From positions 1 through 49,384 of the forward strand of contig JANYAR010000116.1 of the NCBI GenBank assembly GCA_025361185.1: a stretch of 49,384 nucleotides of DNA, in the 5' to 3' direction. The first letter of the stretch is position 1; every line of letters begins with the position of its first letter. Shown piece after piece: positions 6,529 through 15,378 of the stretch. This DNA comes from Alphaproteobacteria bacterium. GTDB taxonomy: Bacteria; Pseudomonadota; Alphaproteobacteria; Micropepsales; Micropepsaceae. Below the pieces are notes generated by a model. That model worked only from the letters and a program-made list of their open reading frames with translations, was not told the origin of the DNA and made no database searches. A program made the translations under genes and the position numbers.

Positions 6529-7894
6529 GGGATTTCTGCAGGAAAGGCCGCAGCGGTTTTTCCATCATCCAGATGATGATGGCCGATGCCAGGCCGATTG
6601 CGGCGATCATAAGAAAGAATGCCGGGTGACTCATGCTTTCCCAGAATGTGCCCAGCCAGCCCTGCATCAGTCCGCCTCCCAGGAAATTGGGAAGAAAATT
6701 CACCGCGATCATCAGCGAGGCGATTCGAAGCGGTGCGACCTTTGAATAGAGCGATTGGCTGATGGGCGAGGAATAGATTTCCCCGGTGGTAATTATCACG
6801 AAATACAGCAGCAGCCACAGCCAGCTGATCTTGCCCAGGCCACCCTGCCAGGAGGCATAGGCGATCACCACATAGGAAAGCGCCAGCATCAGGCACCCAT
6901 AAAGAATTTTGTACATGGAGTTGGGTTCGCGCAGGGTGCGCGCTTGCCTTGTCCACAATGCCAACAGAAATGGGGTAAAGGCGAAGATGATAAAAGGGTT
7001 GAAGGCCTGGAACCAGGTCACGGGTATCTGCCAGTCGATCAGGCCGGGGATCAGGCGGCGGTCCGTATTGGCGTCGGCGAACAAAGCGATGATGTTGCCC
7101 TGTTGCTCGTAACACGCCCACCATAGAGTTAGCGGCAGCACGATCAGCATCAAAGCTCCGACCGATTTCCACTCCTCCCGGTTGAGCGGTTTGCGTTCGG
7201 ATTTGACGCGTTGCGTCAGCCCGTCCGGCGGCAGATATTTCCAGCCCAACATGTAGACGATGAGGGCGGCCAGCATGCCGACACCCGCGGCGCCAAAGCC
7301 GTAGTCCCATCCCACCGTTTCACCGAGCGTGCCAGCCACCAGCGGAGCAATGAAGGCGCCCAGATTCACGCCGACATAGAAGATCGAATAACCGCGATCA
7401 CGGCGGGCATCGCCGGACGCATACAGCATGCCCACCTGCGCGGTGGTGTTGGTCTTGAACAGGCCGCCGCCGAAAATCAGCAGGGTCAGAGCGGGAAACA
7501 GCAGCGCTTCTGATGCCATCATGAAATGGCCGAAGGCCATCATCACAATGCCAATCATCGCGGTTTTGCGCTGGCCGATGACATTGTCGGCCAACCAGCC
7601 GCCCAGCAGAGGCGTCGCATAAATGAGTCCGGTATAGGTGCCATAGATCAACGACGCCAGCGGCTGGGGATTGAGCGGCCCCGCCAGAAATTCAAAGAAC
7701 CCCTTGACCTGGGGGTAAAATAGAACCCCTTCGACATGGCCGGACAACAGCAGATATTTGGTGAGATACAGCACCAGCAAGGCGCGCATCCCATAGTAGG
7801 AAAATCGCTCCCACATTTCGGTGCCGAACAGGAACGTCAGGCCGCGTGGATGGCCGAACAAAGTCCGTTCTGGTGCGCTATCGGTAATGCTCAT
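6521..7894 (-). CDS. Proton-dependent oligopeptide (POT) transporter
   Basis: A 457-residue inner-membrane MFS protein of the POT/PTR2 family that imports di- and tripeptides with protons. The diagnostic ExxER motif appears as GTEMWERFSYYGMRALLVLYL at residues about 25-45. The second signature includes GGWLADNVIGQRKT near residue 98, and a conserved FYVGVNLGAFIAPLVAG follows. About twelve hydrophobic segments can be seen, with the C-terminal half ending in short basic residues. It begins 21 nt after the GNAT gene and overlaps metC by 8 nt. Peptide uptake could supply sulfur amino acids to the adjacent enzymes; that link is inference. Confidence 0.93.
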   Translation of the reverse strand: MSITDSAPERTLFGHPRGLTFLFGTEMWERFSYYGMRALLVLYLTKYLLLSGHVEGVLFYPQVKGFFEFLAGPLNPQPLASLIYGTYTGLIYATPLLGGWLADNVIGQRKTAMIGIVMMAFGHFMMASEALLFPALTLLIFGGGLFKTNTTAQVGMLYASGDARRDRGYSIFYVGVNLGAFIAPLVAGTLGETVGWDYGFGAAGVGMLAALIVYMLGWKYLPPDGLTQRVKSERKPLNREEWKSVGALMLIVLPLTLWWACYEQQGNIIALFADANTDRRLIPGLIDWQIPVTWFQAFNPFIIFAFTPFLLALWTRQARTLREPNSMYKILYGCLMLALSYVVIAYASWQGGLGKISWLWLLLYFVIITTGEIYSSPISQSLYSKVAPLRIASLMIAVNFLPNFLGGGLMQGWLGTFWESMSHPAFFLMIAAIGLASAIIIWMMEKPLRPFLQKSHD

Positions 7895-7915
7895 GTCCCG
7901 ACCTTGCCCGTAAAG

Positions 7916-8443
7916 CTATGGTAACTCAACAAAGCGCTCCTCGCGGTTATAGGCCGTGAAACCCAGCCGCTGGTACAAGGGCAGGGCGCGGGGATGGTCC
8001 AGGGTGCAGGTGTTGACGGTCAGACGCTGGATCGGCTGCAGCCAGGCATTGATGCAGGTTTGATAAAGAAAGAAATATCCCAGATGCTTGCCCATGGCTT
8101 CGGGTATCAACCCGAAATAGGAGATGTTGCAGGTGCCGGCCTTGCGCAGGTCCAGTTCGGCAAGACCGGTGGGATTTCCCTCCGTATACAGAATAAATAG
8201 CAGATTGCGCGGATCATGGATCACCTCCGCCAGTGCCTCCGGCGACAATTTCTTGCGGTCCACCCAGTAATAGTCCGCCCCGATCGCGTCATAGAGATAG
8301 CGGTAGAAATGGAGCGGCGGCTTTTCGCTTCGCAGCAGCGCGACCTTGCCGCGCGGCTGGGGCGGGGGCAGGACGGCGGGCTTGGCGTTCATTTCCAGGA
8401 ACGTCACCGTCATGGCAATACGGCGCTTGCCTGCCGCCACCAT
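7916..8443 (-). CDS. GNAT-family N-acetyltransferase
   Basis: A 175-residue GNAT acetyltransferase. Characteristic parts are the beta-strand GLAELDL (about residue 116), ISYFGLIPEAMGKHLGYFFL where the acetyl-CoA loop and helix fall, and the closing NTCTLDHPRALPLYQRLGFTAYNRE. Substrate is unknown. The ATG at 8443 shares one base with the sseA stop (TAATG), indicating translational coupling. A second ATG at 8413 (MTVTFLEM) would be an acceptable alternative start. Pro-rich residues 28-36 separate the N-terminus from the fold. Confidence 0.87.
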   Translation of the reverse strand: MVAAGKRRIAMTVTFLEMNAKPAVLPPPQPRGKVALLRSEKPPLHFYRYLYDAIGADYYWVDRKKLSPEALAEVIHDPRNLLFILYTEGNPTGLAELDLRKAGTCNISYFGLIPEAMGKHLGYFFLYQTCINAWLQPIQRLTVNTCTLDHPRALPLYQRLGFTAYNREERFVELP

Positions 8444-9267
8444 TAGCCGGTCTCCACCGGCGCTTCAGGCCGGCTTCCCCATTCGGTCCAGGAGCCGTCA
8501 TAGAGCGCCGCTTCGCGCATGCCGATCTCGTCCAGCGCCAGCATCAAAACCGCCGCCGACAGGCCGGAACCGCAGCTGGTGACGATGGGCCGGCCCAGAT
8601 CGACGGCGTCGAACGCCGCGCGCAACTGCTCCGGCGGCTTCAGGGTGCCGTCTTCGGCAATCAGTTTTCTGTAATGCACGTTCAGCGCGGCGGGCATGTG
8701 TCCGCCGCGCACGCCGGGGCGCGGTTCTGGTTCCTCCGCCTTGAAACGGGCGGCGCTACGCGCGTCCACCATTTGGGCGGTTTTGTTTTTTACAATATCC
8801 ATCACGGCGGCAAAGTCGCGGATGATCGCAGGTCTGGGAATGGCGGTGAAGAATTTGGTTCTGGGCGACGCGGCGCCGGTCTGGGCGGCGCGGCCTTCAC
8901 GCTTCCATTTGGGAAAGCCGCCGTCCAGCACTTTCACGTCGTCATGACCCATTGCGTTCAGCATCCACCAGGCGCGCGGCGCGGAAAAAATTCCGCTGCC
9001 GTCATAGACCACCACCGTTTCGCCGTCGCCGATGCCCAGCGCGCCCACCGCCTTGGAGAATTCACCAGGCGTGGGCATCATATGGGGCAGATCGGTGGTG
9101 TGATCGGAAATTCCATCGATGTCGAAGAACACGGCGCCGGGAATATGCCCGGCTTCGAATTCCTTCGTCGGTTCGCGCTTTTCGTCCGGCATGTACCAGG
9201 AGGCATCCACCACCCGCACCTCGCTGAGATGCGCGGCCAGCCACTCGGTGGAGACCAGATTGCTCAT
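8443..9267 (-). CDS. sseA: 3-mercaptopyruvate/thiosulfate sulfurtransferase
   Basis: A 274-residue protein of two tandem rhodanese domains (about 1-135 and 155-270). It transfers sulfane sulfur from 3-mercaptopyruvate or thiosulfate to an acceptor. Visible are the opening VSTEWLAAHLSEVRVVDASW, the inter-domain signature GHIPGAVFFDIDGISD, VYDGSGIFSAPRAWWML in the first domain where the Cys is absent, and the catalytic loop CGSGLSA near residue 230 in the second. CG(S/T)G(V/L)(T/S)A is the mercaptopyruvate type, so that substrate is favoured. It overlaps the cysK stop by 4 nt and the GNAT start by 1 nt. Confidence 0.94.
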   Translation of the reverse strand: MSNLVSTEWLAAHLSEVRVVDASWYMPDEKREPTKEFEAGHIPGAVFFDIDGISDHTTDLPHMMPTPGEFSKAVGALGIGDGETVVVYDGSGIFSAPRAWWMLNAMGHDDVKVLDGGFPKWKREGRAAQTGAASPRTKFFTAIPRPAIIRDFAAVMDIVKNKTAQMVDARSAARFKAEEPEPRPGVRGGHMPAALNVHYRKLIAEDGTLKPPEQLRAAFDAVDLGRPIVTSCGSGLSAAVLMLALDEIGMREAALYDGSWTEWGSRPEAPVETG

Positions 9268-10328
9268 TCGTTCTTTTCAAATGGCACGGGGATGGGGGCG
9301 CGTTGTTGCACCAGCCAGGACGGGCAGGGCAAGCCTTTTTCGCGCAGGAAGACCGGATTGAACAGCTTGGACTGATAGCGGTTGCCATAGTCGGCGAGCA
9401 CGGTGACGATGGTGTGGCCCGGGCCCATGTCTTTTGCCATGCGGATGGCCCCCGCCACATTGATGCCGGTGGAACCGCCCATGCACAGGCCTTCATGTTC
9501 CAGAAGATCGAACACGATGGGCAACGCCTCTTCGTCGGAAATTTGATAGGCATCGTCGAACGGCGCGCCTTCCAGATTGGCGGTGACGCGGCCCTGGCCG
9601 ATGCCTTCGGTAATCGAACTGCCATGGCTTTCCAGCTTGCCGGTTTTGATCCAGCTAAAGATCGCCGCGCCCAGCGGATCGGCGGCGGCGATGCGAACAG
9701 CCTTGTTGCGCTCCTTCAGGGCGATGGCGACGCCTCCCAGCGTGCCGCCGCTGCCTACCGAACAGGTAAAGCCGTCGATCTTTCCACCGGTCTGTTCCCA
9801 GATCTCCGGACCGGTGCCCTCGATATGGGCCTGGCGGTTGGCGACATTGTCGAACTGGTTGGCCCAGATCGCACCGGCGGGTTCGGTCTTGGCCAGTTGG
9901 GCCGCCAGCCGCCCCGACAGCTTTACGTAATTGTTGGGGTTCTTGTACGGCATGGCCGGAACCTCGATCAGCTCCGCGCCCAGAAGGCGCAGCGCGTCCT
10001 TCTTTTCCTGGCTCTGGGTGTCGGGGATCACAATGACCGTCTTGAAGCCCAGCGCGTTGGCCACCGTCGCCAGGCCGATGCCGGTATTGCCGGCGGTGCC
10101 TTCCACGATGGTGCCGCCGGGCCGCAACGCGCCGCGCGCAATCGCGTCCTGGATGATGAAAAGCGCCGCCCGGTCCTTGACCGACTGACCGGGGTTGAGG
10201 AACTCCGCCTTGCCCAGGATTTCGCACCCCGTCGCTTCGGACGCCTGGCGCAGGCGGATCAGCGGCGTGTTGCCGATGGCCGCGATGACGTCTTTCTTGA
10301 TCTGTTCTGACATGATCTGTTTTGGCAT
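9264..10328 (-). CDS. cysK: Cysteine synthase A (O-acetylserine sulfhydrylase)
   Basis: A PLP enzyme that makes cysteine from O-acetylserine and sulfide. The 354-residue product shows GNTPLIRL, the PLP lysine in NPGQSVKDRAAL, the substrate loop EGTAGNTGIGLA, the phosphate loop GSGGTLGG, and the C-terminal GGSTGINVAGA. It is longer than E. coli CysK (323) because of an extended C-terminus (FLREKGLPCPSWL...), as in many alphaproteobacterial homologues. The start at 10328 (MPKQIMSEQ) is the longest; the ATG at 10313 is equally plausible. It lies 23 nt after phrB and overlaps sseA by 4 nt. Confidence 0.94.
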   Translation of the reverse strand: MPKQIMSEQIKKDVIAAIGNTPLIRLRQASEATGCEILGKAEFLNPGQSVKDRAALFIIQDAIARGALRPGGTIVEGTAGNTGIGLATVANALGFKTVIVIPDTQSQEKKDALRLLGAELIEVPAMPYKNPNNYVKLSGRLAAQLAKTEPAGAIWANQFDNVANRQAHIEGTGPEIWEQTGGKIDGFTCSVGSGGTLGGVAIALKERNKAVRIAAADPLGAAIFSWIKTGKLESHGSSITEGIGQGRVTANLEGAPFDDAYQISDEEALPIVFDLLEHEGLCMGGSTGINVAGAIRMAKDMGPGHTIVTVLADYGNRYQSKLFNPVFLREKGLPCPSWLVQQRAPIPVPFEKNE

Positions 10329-10351
10329 GGCGGGAACCTAGACGGCGGGCC

Positions 10352-11719
10352 TCAACCCTTCAAGGCTTGGAAAGCAGCCAGCGCGCGCGCGCGCCCTGCG
10401 GCCAAATCGACGATCGGGGCGGGATAATTTGGGGGCGGCTGGGGCGCCTCCCAGGGGCAATGAACGAATTTATCCGGCAAGGCCCCAAGCTCCGGAACAA
10501 AGGCGCGGACATAGTCGCCGCGGGGATCGAATTTTTTCCCCTGCACGACCGGGTTGAAGATGCGGAAAAAAGGCGCTGCATCCGCGCCGCAGCCCGCTAC
10601 CCATTGCCAGTTGGCGCTGTTGCTGGCGAGATCAGCGTCCACCAGCGTGTCCCAGAACCAGCGCTGGCCCAGGAGCCAGTGAATGCCCAGATGCTTGATC
10701 AGCAAGCTGGCAGCAATCATGCGCACGCGGTTGTGCATCCATCCTGTTTGCCACAGCTGGCGCATACCGGCATCGACGATGGGAATACCGGTCAGCCCAC
10801 GCGTCCAGGCGCGAAAGTCCTCATCGCTTCGCCGCCATGAAAATTTCGCAAAGCGTTTGTCCAGCGGGGCGGCGGGAAGGTCGGGGTTGTGAAACAGAAG
10901 CCCGGCGCAGAATTCCCGCCAGCCCAATTCTTTCAGAAACGTCTCGTTGCCGCGGCTGTGGCCATGGGTCTGCACGGCATGCCAGACTTGGCGCGGTGAT
11001 ATTTCGCCCCAATGCAGATGGGGCGACAGGCGCGAGGTGCCCGGCCGGGCCGGCAGATCGCGGGCGCCGGCGTAATCGTCTATGTCGTCCAGGAAATCAT
11101 ACAGGGACTGCTGGGCGCTCTTTTCTCCCGGCGTCCAGTCAAAGTCCTTGGCCCAGTTCGGCCGAGCGGGCAGCAGATTCCAGTCCTTGAGCTTGTCGGT
11201 TTTGGCGTTCAGAAGATTGAAGTTGCGCGCCGCGGGCTTTGGTTTTTCCACCGTCATGGCCCGCATCGCCTTCCAAAAAGGCGTGAAGACGCGAAAAGGC
11301 GTGCCGCTGCCGGTTTTCAATTCCCAGGGTTCATGCAGCAGGGCGCCCTTGAAGCTCTGCGCCGTGATGCCATTCTTGCCCAGATCGTCCTTGAGTATTG
11401 TGTCGCGGGCAGTTGCGAATGGCTCATAGCATCGGTTCCATGCCACCGCGTCCGCGCCGGTTTCCCGAACCAGCGCCTTGACGATTTTGGCGGCATTGCC
11501 TCGGCGCAGCACGAGTTTGCCGTTCAACGATTTGTCCAGCGACGCCAGGGAATGATGCAGCCACCAGCGCGATGCGCCGCCCCATGTCCAATCGCCCGGC
11601 GTTTCCTCATCCAGCACGAACAGGCAGATCAGCGGTTTGCCGCTCGCGGCGGCGAAGGCAAGGGCCGGATTGTCCGCCAGCCGCAAATCTTGCCGGAACC
11701 AAACGATCGCGGGCTTCAT
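10352..11719 (-). CDS. phrB: Deoxyribodipyrimidine photolyase
   Basis: A FAD-dependent enzyme that splits cyclobutane pyrimidine dimers using blue light. From the chosen ATG the protein has 455 residues: an N-terminal antenna-binding alpha/beta domain (KPAIVWFRQDLRLADNPAL) and a C-terminal helical FAD domain. Class I CPD photolyase motifs are visible: SRLSPHLHWGEISPRQVW, ELGWREF, GIPIVDAGMRQLWQTGWMHNR, and the tail WQWVAGCGADAAPFFRIFNP. The ATG at 11719 forms ATGA with the tag stop and starts directly at the fold, so I prefer it to a start 7 codons upstream. Clustering with tag joins two DNA-repair genes. Confidence 0.95.
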   Translation of the reverse strand: MKPAIVWFRQDLRLADNPALAFAAASGKPLICLFVLDEETPGDWTWGGASRWWLHHSLASLDKSLNGKLVLRRGNAAKIVKALVRETGADAVAWNRCYEPFATARDTILKDDLGKNGITAQSFKGALLHEPWELKTGSGTPFRVFTPFWKAMRAMTVEKPKPAARNFNLLNAKTDKLKDWNLLPARPNWAKDFDWTPGEKSAQQSLYDFLDDIDDYAGARDLPARPGTSRLSPHLHWGEISPRQVWHAVQTHGHSRGNETFLKELGWREFCAGLLFHNPDLPAAPLDKRFAKFSWRRSDEDFRAWTRGLTGIPIVDAGMRQLWQTGWMHNRVRMIAASLLIKHLGIHWLLGQRWFWDTLVDADLASNSANWQWVAGCGADAAPFFRIFNPVVQGKKFDPRGDYVRAFVPELGALPDKFVHCPWEAPQPPPNYPAPIVDLAAGRARALAAFQALKG

Positions 11720-12303
11720 TTGCGCGCCAGCTTTAGGCATTCCTCATGGCGAAAACAGACAGTGAGATGATCGTTGACCATGCCGACAGCCTGGGCAAAG
11801 GCATAGACAATCACGGGGCCGCAAAAATTGAAGCCGCGCTGTTTCAATTCCTTGGCCAGTCCTTCGCTCATCGCGGTCTTGGCCGGCACCTTGTCGCGGC
11901 TCTTGAAGCGATTGACCTGCGGGGTGCCATCGACATGCTTCCAGATCAATTCGCGAAAGCCGCCGGGCTCCTTTTCCTCGATCTCCAGCCACAAACGGGC
12001 GCCCCGGACGGCGGCCTCGATCTTGGCGCGGCTCCTGATGATGCCCTCATTCTTGAGCAGCCGTTCGACGTCGCGCGCGCCATAGCGGGCGATCTTCTCG
12101 GGCGCGAAATCGTGGAAGGCTTTGCGGAAATTCTCTCGCTTGCGCAGGATGGTGATCCAGGACAGGCCGGCCTGAAATCCGTCCAGCACCAGTTTTTCGT
12201 AGAGCGCACGGGAGTCATGTTCCGGCACGCCCCATTCACTGTCGTGATAGGCGACATAAAGCGAGTCCTCGCCCGGCCACCAACAGCGCGTTTTCTCAGC
12301 CAT
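11716..12303 (-). CDS. tag: DNA-3-methyladenine glycosylase I
   Basis: A 195-residue monofunctional base-excision glycosylase that removes 3-methyladenine. The Tag signature is complete: RCWWPGEDSLYVAYHDSEWG at the N-terminus, FQAGLSWITILRKRENFRKAF, the base-pocket segment VDGTPQVN, and the zinc/terminal motif with CGP..VYAFAQAVGMVNDH. The zinc ligands of E. coli Tag (Cys near the N-terminus; His and Cys near the C-terminus) have counterparts here (C7, H177, H186 region), though the exact pairing was not checked. Gap of 3 nt from ygfZ and 4-nt overlap with phrB. Confidence 0.95.
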   Translation of the reverse strand: MAEKTRCWWPGEDSLYVAYHDSEWGVPEHDSRALYEKLVLDGFQAGLSWITILRKRENFRKAFHDFAPEKIARYGARDVERLLKNEGIIRSRAKIEAAVRGARLWLEIEEKEPGGFRELIWKHVDGTPQVNRFKSRDKVPAKTAMSEGLAKELKQRGFNFCGPVIVYAFAQAVGMVNDHLTVCFRHEECLKLARK

Positions 12304-12306
12304 CCT

Positions 12307-13149
12307 TCAAGCGAGCCATACCGGTTTGGTCAGCGCAACTGGAATCTGCGCCGCGGTGACATCACCATGGGCCTCCTCCATCCGGTCCAGCCGCACCAGC
12401 ACAAAAGCCGTGTCCCCATGGGTGGAGATCAGCTCACCGATTTCCACCCCGCCCTTGGTCACGGGACCGGCAGCGGGAAGCGGCGCGTTCGCCGTCACGG
12501 TGAGGATGCGCTTGCGTGACGTGGCGCGGTGTTTCATCCGCGAGGTCAATTCCTGGCCGATATAGCAGCCCTTGGAGAAGGACACGCCGTTCAGTTCTTC
12601 CAGCCCCGCATCCAGGGCGAAGATTTTCTCAAACCCGAAATCACCGCCCTCCGGCACGCCCAGCGCCAGCCTGTGTTCGTGATAGCTGCGCGGTCCCGGC
12701 AGATTGGCGGGCATTTCCGCGCGCGCGCCGATGCTGCGCTTGCCCAGCGCCGCCCCCTTTGAATCAACAAGCCGCGGATCGCTAAAGGTGACGGCGCGGT
12801 CGGCATAGGATGCCGGACGGTTGTCGGGATGGCCCTGGAGTTCGGCATAGACGCCCAGTTGCGCGCGCGCCTCGATGTCTATTTTGGCGCGCAGCCGGTA
12901 CATCTTCATTTTCTTCAGCAGGGCGTCGCTGGCATCGCGCGCCACATCCAGCAGCAGCGCGCCATCGCCCTCGGTGACAAAGAAGTCGAACAGGATCTTG
13001 CCCTGGGGCGACAGCAGGGCTGTGTACAATCCGGTCCCGGGGGCCAGCCCGCCAGCCACGTCATTGGTGACCAGGCCTTGCAGGAAATCGCGGGCCTGTG
13101 GCCCTGAAATGGCCAAAACAGCACGGTCGTCCAGACATGCGGGTTCCAT
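12307..13149 (-). CDS. ygfZ: YgfZ/IBA57-like folate-binding protein
   Basis: A tetrahydrofolate-binding relative of the glycine-cleavage T protein that assists assembly or repair of certain Fe-S enzymes. The hallmark is KGCYIGQELTSRMKHR near residue 190, containing the reactive cysteine of the K-G-C-Y-x-G-Q-E motif. The opening LDDRAVLAISGPQARDFLQGLVTNDV and the C-terminal beta-barrel part (GGVEIGELISTHGDTAFVLVRLD) fit a 280-residue member. I start at the ATG at 13149; a TTG at 13158 is possible. It is the first gene of the minus-strand run and is divergent from the dihydroorotase gene across 65 bp. Confidence 0.92.
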   Translation of the reverse strand: MEPACLDDRAVLAISGPQARDFLQGLVTNDVAGGLAPGTGLYTALLSPQGKILFDFFVTEGDGALLLDVARDASDALLKKMKMYRLRAKIDIEARAQLGVYAELQGHPDNRPASYADRAVTFSDPRLVDSKGAALGKRSIGARAEMPANLPGPRSYHEHRLALGVPEGGDFGFEKIFALDAGLEELNGVSFSKGCYIGQELTSRMKHRATSRKRILTVTANAPLPAAGPVTKGGVEIGELISTHGDTAFVLVRLDRMEEAHGDVTAAQIPVALTKPVWLA

Positions 13150-13214
13150 CCCCCTCAATTAGGGCGCGCAAGCGCGGTTGCCAAGGGCGGGAGGCTGGGC
13201 TAACTGCCTTGGCC

Positions 13215-14552
13215 ATGACGGAAAGTTTCGATCTGCTGATCCGGGGCGGAACGGTTGCCACCCCCAACGGCATTGCCCCTGCCGACGTGGGGGTCATTGA
13301 CGGACGCATCGCCGCCATCGGGTCTCTTAGCACTGCCAAAGCGGCCGAGCTGTTCGATGCCAGCGGCCTGCATGTGCTGCCCGGGGTGATGGACACCCAG
13401 GTGCATTTCCGCGAACCCGGCAACAGGCACAAGGAGGATCTGGCCAGCGGCAGTCTGGCCGCGATCCTGGGTGGGGTCACTGCGGTGTTCGAGATGCCCA
13501 ACACCAATCCGCCCACCACCAGCCGCGCGGCGATCGAAGACAAGCTGGCACGCGCCAAGGGACGCATGTATTGCGACCATGCTTTCTATGCGGGCGCGAC
13601 GCCACAGAACATCGGGGCGCTGGCCGAGCTTGAGAAAATGCCCGGCGTGTGCGGCATCAAGGCGTTCCTGGGCTCGTCAACCGGCACGCTGCTGCTGAAC
13701 AAAGAGGATGATATTCTTGCCGCGCTCAAAGCCGGCAGACGCCGCGTCGCGGTTCATTCCGAAGACGAAGACCGCATGATCGCCCGCAAGCACCTGGCGA
13801 TGCGCGGCAAGCCCGAGACCCATCCGGTGTGGCGCGATGTGGAATCCGCCCGCATGTCGACCGAGCGGGTGCTGCGTCTGGCCAAACAGGCGGGGCGCCG
13901 CCTGCATGTGCTGCACATCACCACCGGTGACGAGATTCCCTTGCTGGCGGCGGCCCGCGATGTCGCGACCGCCGAAACCACGCCGCAACATCTCACGCTG
14001 TCGGCGCCGGAATGCTACGAGCGGCTGGGCACCTATGCCCAGATGAATCCGCCGATCCGCGATGAAAGCCACCGCCAGGCTTTGTGGGCGGCGGTGCGTG
14101 ATGGGGTGATCGATGTGATCGGCTCCGACCATGCGCCCCACACGCGCGAGGAAAAAGACAAGACCTATCCCGACACGCCGTCGGGTATGCCGGGCGTGCA
14201 GACCTTGGCCACCATCCTTCTGGATCATGTCAACAAGGGCAACCTGACCCTGGAACGCTTCATCGACCTGACCAGCGCAGGCGCGCAACGCATCTTCGGC
14301 ATCGCCGGCAAGGGGCGAATCGCGCGCGGCTATGACGCGGATTTCACCATCGTCGATATGGGACTGACCCGCACCATCGAGAACAAATGGATCGCGTCCA
14401 CCTGCGGCTGGACGCCGTTTGATGGGATGAAGACCAAGGGCTGGCCGGTCGCCACCATTTTGCGTGGGGCTATCGTGATGCGGGATTTTGCCGCCACCGG
14501 CACAGCCCGGGGCGAGCCGTTGCGTTTCGTGGAAACGCTGGCACGGGCATGA
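13215..14552 (+). CDS. pyrC: Dihydroorotase-family amidohydrolase with altered metal site
   Basis: A 445-residue amidohydrolase of the class I dihydroorotase/allantoinase group. Present are the carbamylatable lysine region (CGIKAFLGSSTG), the metal His regions VAVHSEDED and LHVLHITTGDE, the substrate asparagine in YAQMNPPIRDE, and the catalytic Asp in IGSDHAPHTREEK. The usual DxHxH at the start of the barrel reads DTQVHFREPG, so the first metal His is Gln. I recall the same change in other alphaproteobacterial proteins annotated as dihydroorotase, so it is probably a subgroup trait. Whether it makes dihydroorotate or acts on another cyclic amide cannot be decided here. The ATG at 13215 is chosen because the preceding frame lacks family sequence. 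Its stop overlaps the LysE-type gene (ATGA). Confidence 0.82.
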   Translation: MTESFDLLIRGGTVATPNGIAPADVGVIDGRIAAIGSLSTAKAAELFDASGLHVLPGVMDTQVHFREPGNRHKEDLASGSLAAILGGVTAVFEMPNTNPPTTSRAAIEDKLARAKGRMYCDHAFYAGATPQNIGALAELEKMPGVCGIKAFLGSSTGTLLLNKEDDILAALKAGRRRVAVHSEDEDRMIARKHLAMRGKPETHPVWRDVESARMSTERVLRLAKQAGRRLHVLHITTGDEIPLLAAARDVATAETTPQHLTLSAPECYERLGTYAQMNPPIRDESHRQALWAAVRDGVIDVIGSDHAPHTREEKDKTYPDTPSGMPGVQTLATILLDHVNKGNLTLERFIDLTSAGAQRIFGIAGKGRIARGYDADFTIVDMGLTRTIENKWIASTCGWTPFDGMKTKGWPVATILRGAIVMRDFAATGTARGEPLRFVETLARA

Positions 14553-15205
14553 TCTATTTCTATCTCATCATGTCGGGCGTGGTGATGGGCCTGATCGCGG
14601 CGGTGCCTATTGGGCCGGTCAATCTGATCTGCATCCGGCGCAGCTTTGCTTTCGGCCCCCTAAACGGTTTTGTCTCCGGATTGGGCGCGGCGCTTGGCGA
14701 CGGCGTATTCGCAGCTGTCATGGGGTTCGGCCTGACCTGGATCGCCCAGATGATCGAAGGTTATGCCACCATCATCGAGTTGATCGGCGGTGCGATGATG
14801 GTGTGGATGGGGTATCGCACCTTTGTGTCTCCGCCAGTGCCGCGTTGCCTGGACACCAAGGCGGACAGCGAAGGCACCAATCTGGTGCGCGCCATGGCGT
14901 CGACCTTTGCCCTGACCGTGACCAATCCGGTCACGCTGCTGTCTTTCGGTGTCATGTTTGCCGGACTGGGCGGGCTGGCCGGCGGCGCCGGCAGTTTCAA
15001 CGACGCCAGCCTTGTGGTCGCCGGGGTGGTGGGCGGCTCGACCGCCTGGTGGCTGACCCTGACCGCGATCATCGGCCTGTTTCACGCAAAGATAGACGAA
15101 AAGGCCATGCGGATCATCAACCGGGCCTGTGGTGCGCTGGTCATGGGCTGCGGCCTGGCGGTGCTCATTCATCTGGCGATGAAATACATCCATTTTTTCG
15201 GTTAA
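14549..15205 (+). CDS. LysE/RhtB-family amino-acid exporter
   Basis: A 218-residue inner-membrane protein. The N-terminal GLIAAVPIGPVNLICIRRSF carries the LysE-family signature (P-x-G-P in the first helix), followed by GFVSGLGAALGDGVFAAVMG. A central TFALTVTNPVTLLSFGVMFAG holds the conserved T-N-P motif of the RhtB/LysE group. About six hydrophobic segments can be counted. Such carriers export amino acids or related metabolites; the substrate is unknown. Translation is coupled to the dihydroorotase gene by a 4-nt overlap. Confidence 0.88.
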   Translation: MIYFYLIMSGVVMGLIAAVPIGPVNLICIRRSFAFGPLNGFVSGLGAALGDGVFAAVMGFGLTWIAQMIEGYATIIELIGGAMMVWMGYRTFVSPPVPRCLDTKADSEGTNLVRAMASTFALTVTNPVTLLSFGVMFAGLGGLAGGAGSFNDASLVVAGVVGGSTAWWLTLTAIIGLFHAKIDEKAMRIINRACGALVMGCGLAVLIHLAMKYIHFFG

Positions 15206-15378
15206 TTGGCGGATCCTCGCCAGATTCTGGGCGGGGCTTATTTTCGCCCCGAAGCTCAGCTTTGATGGTTTCAGGCTTGGGGTCGGTGGCGCCCTCTTGC
15301 TAGGATGGGCGACAGGCAGCCAGCCTCCCTGGACGGGGGGAGTTGAGCGGCCAAGGTTTGGGGCGTTCGGAGAGTGAA

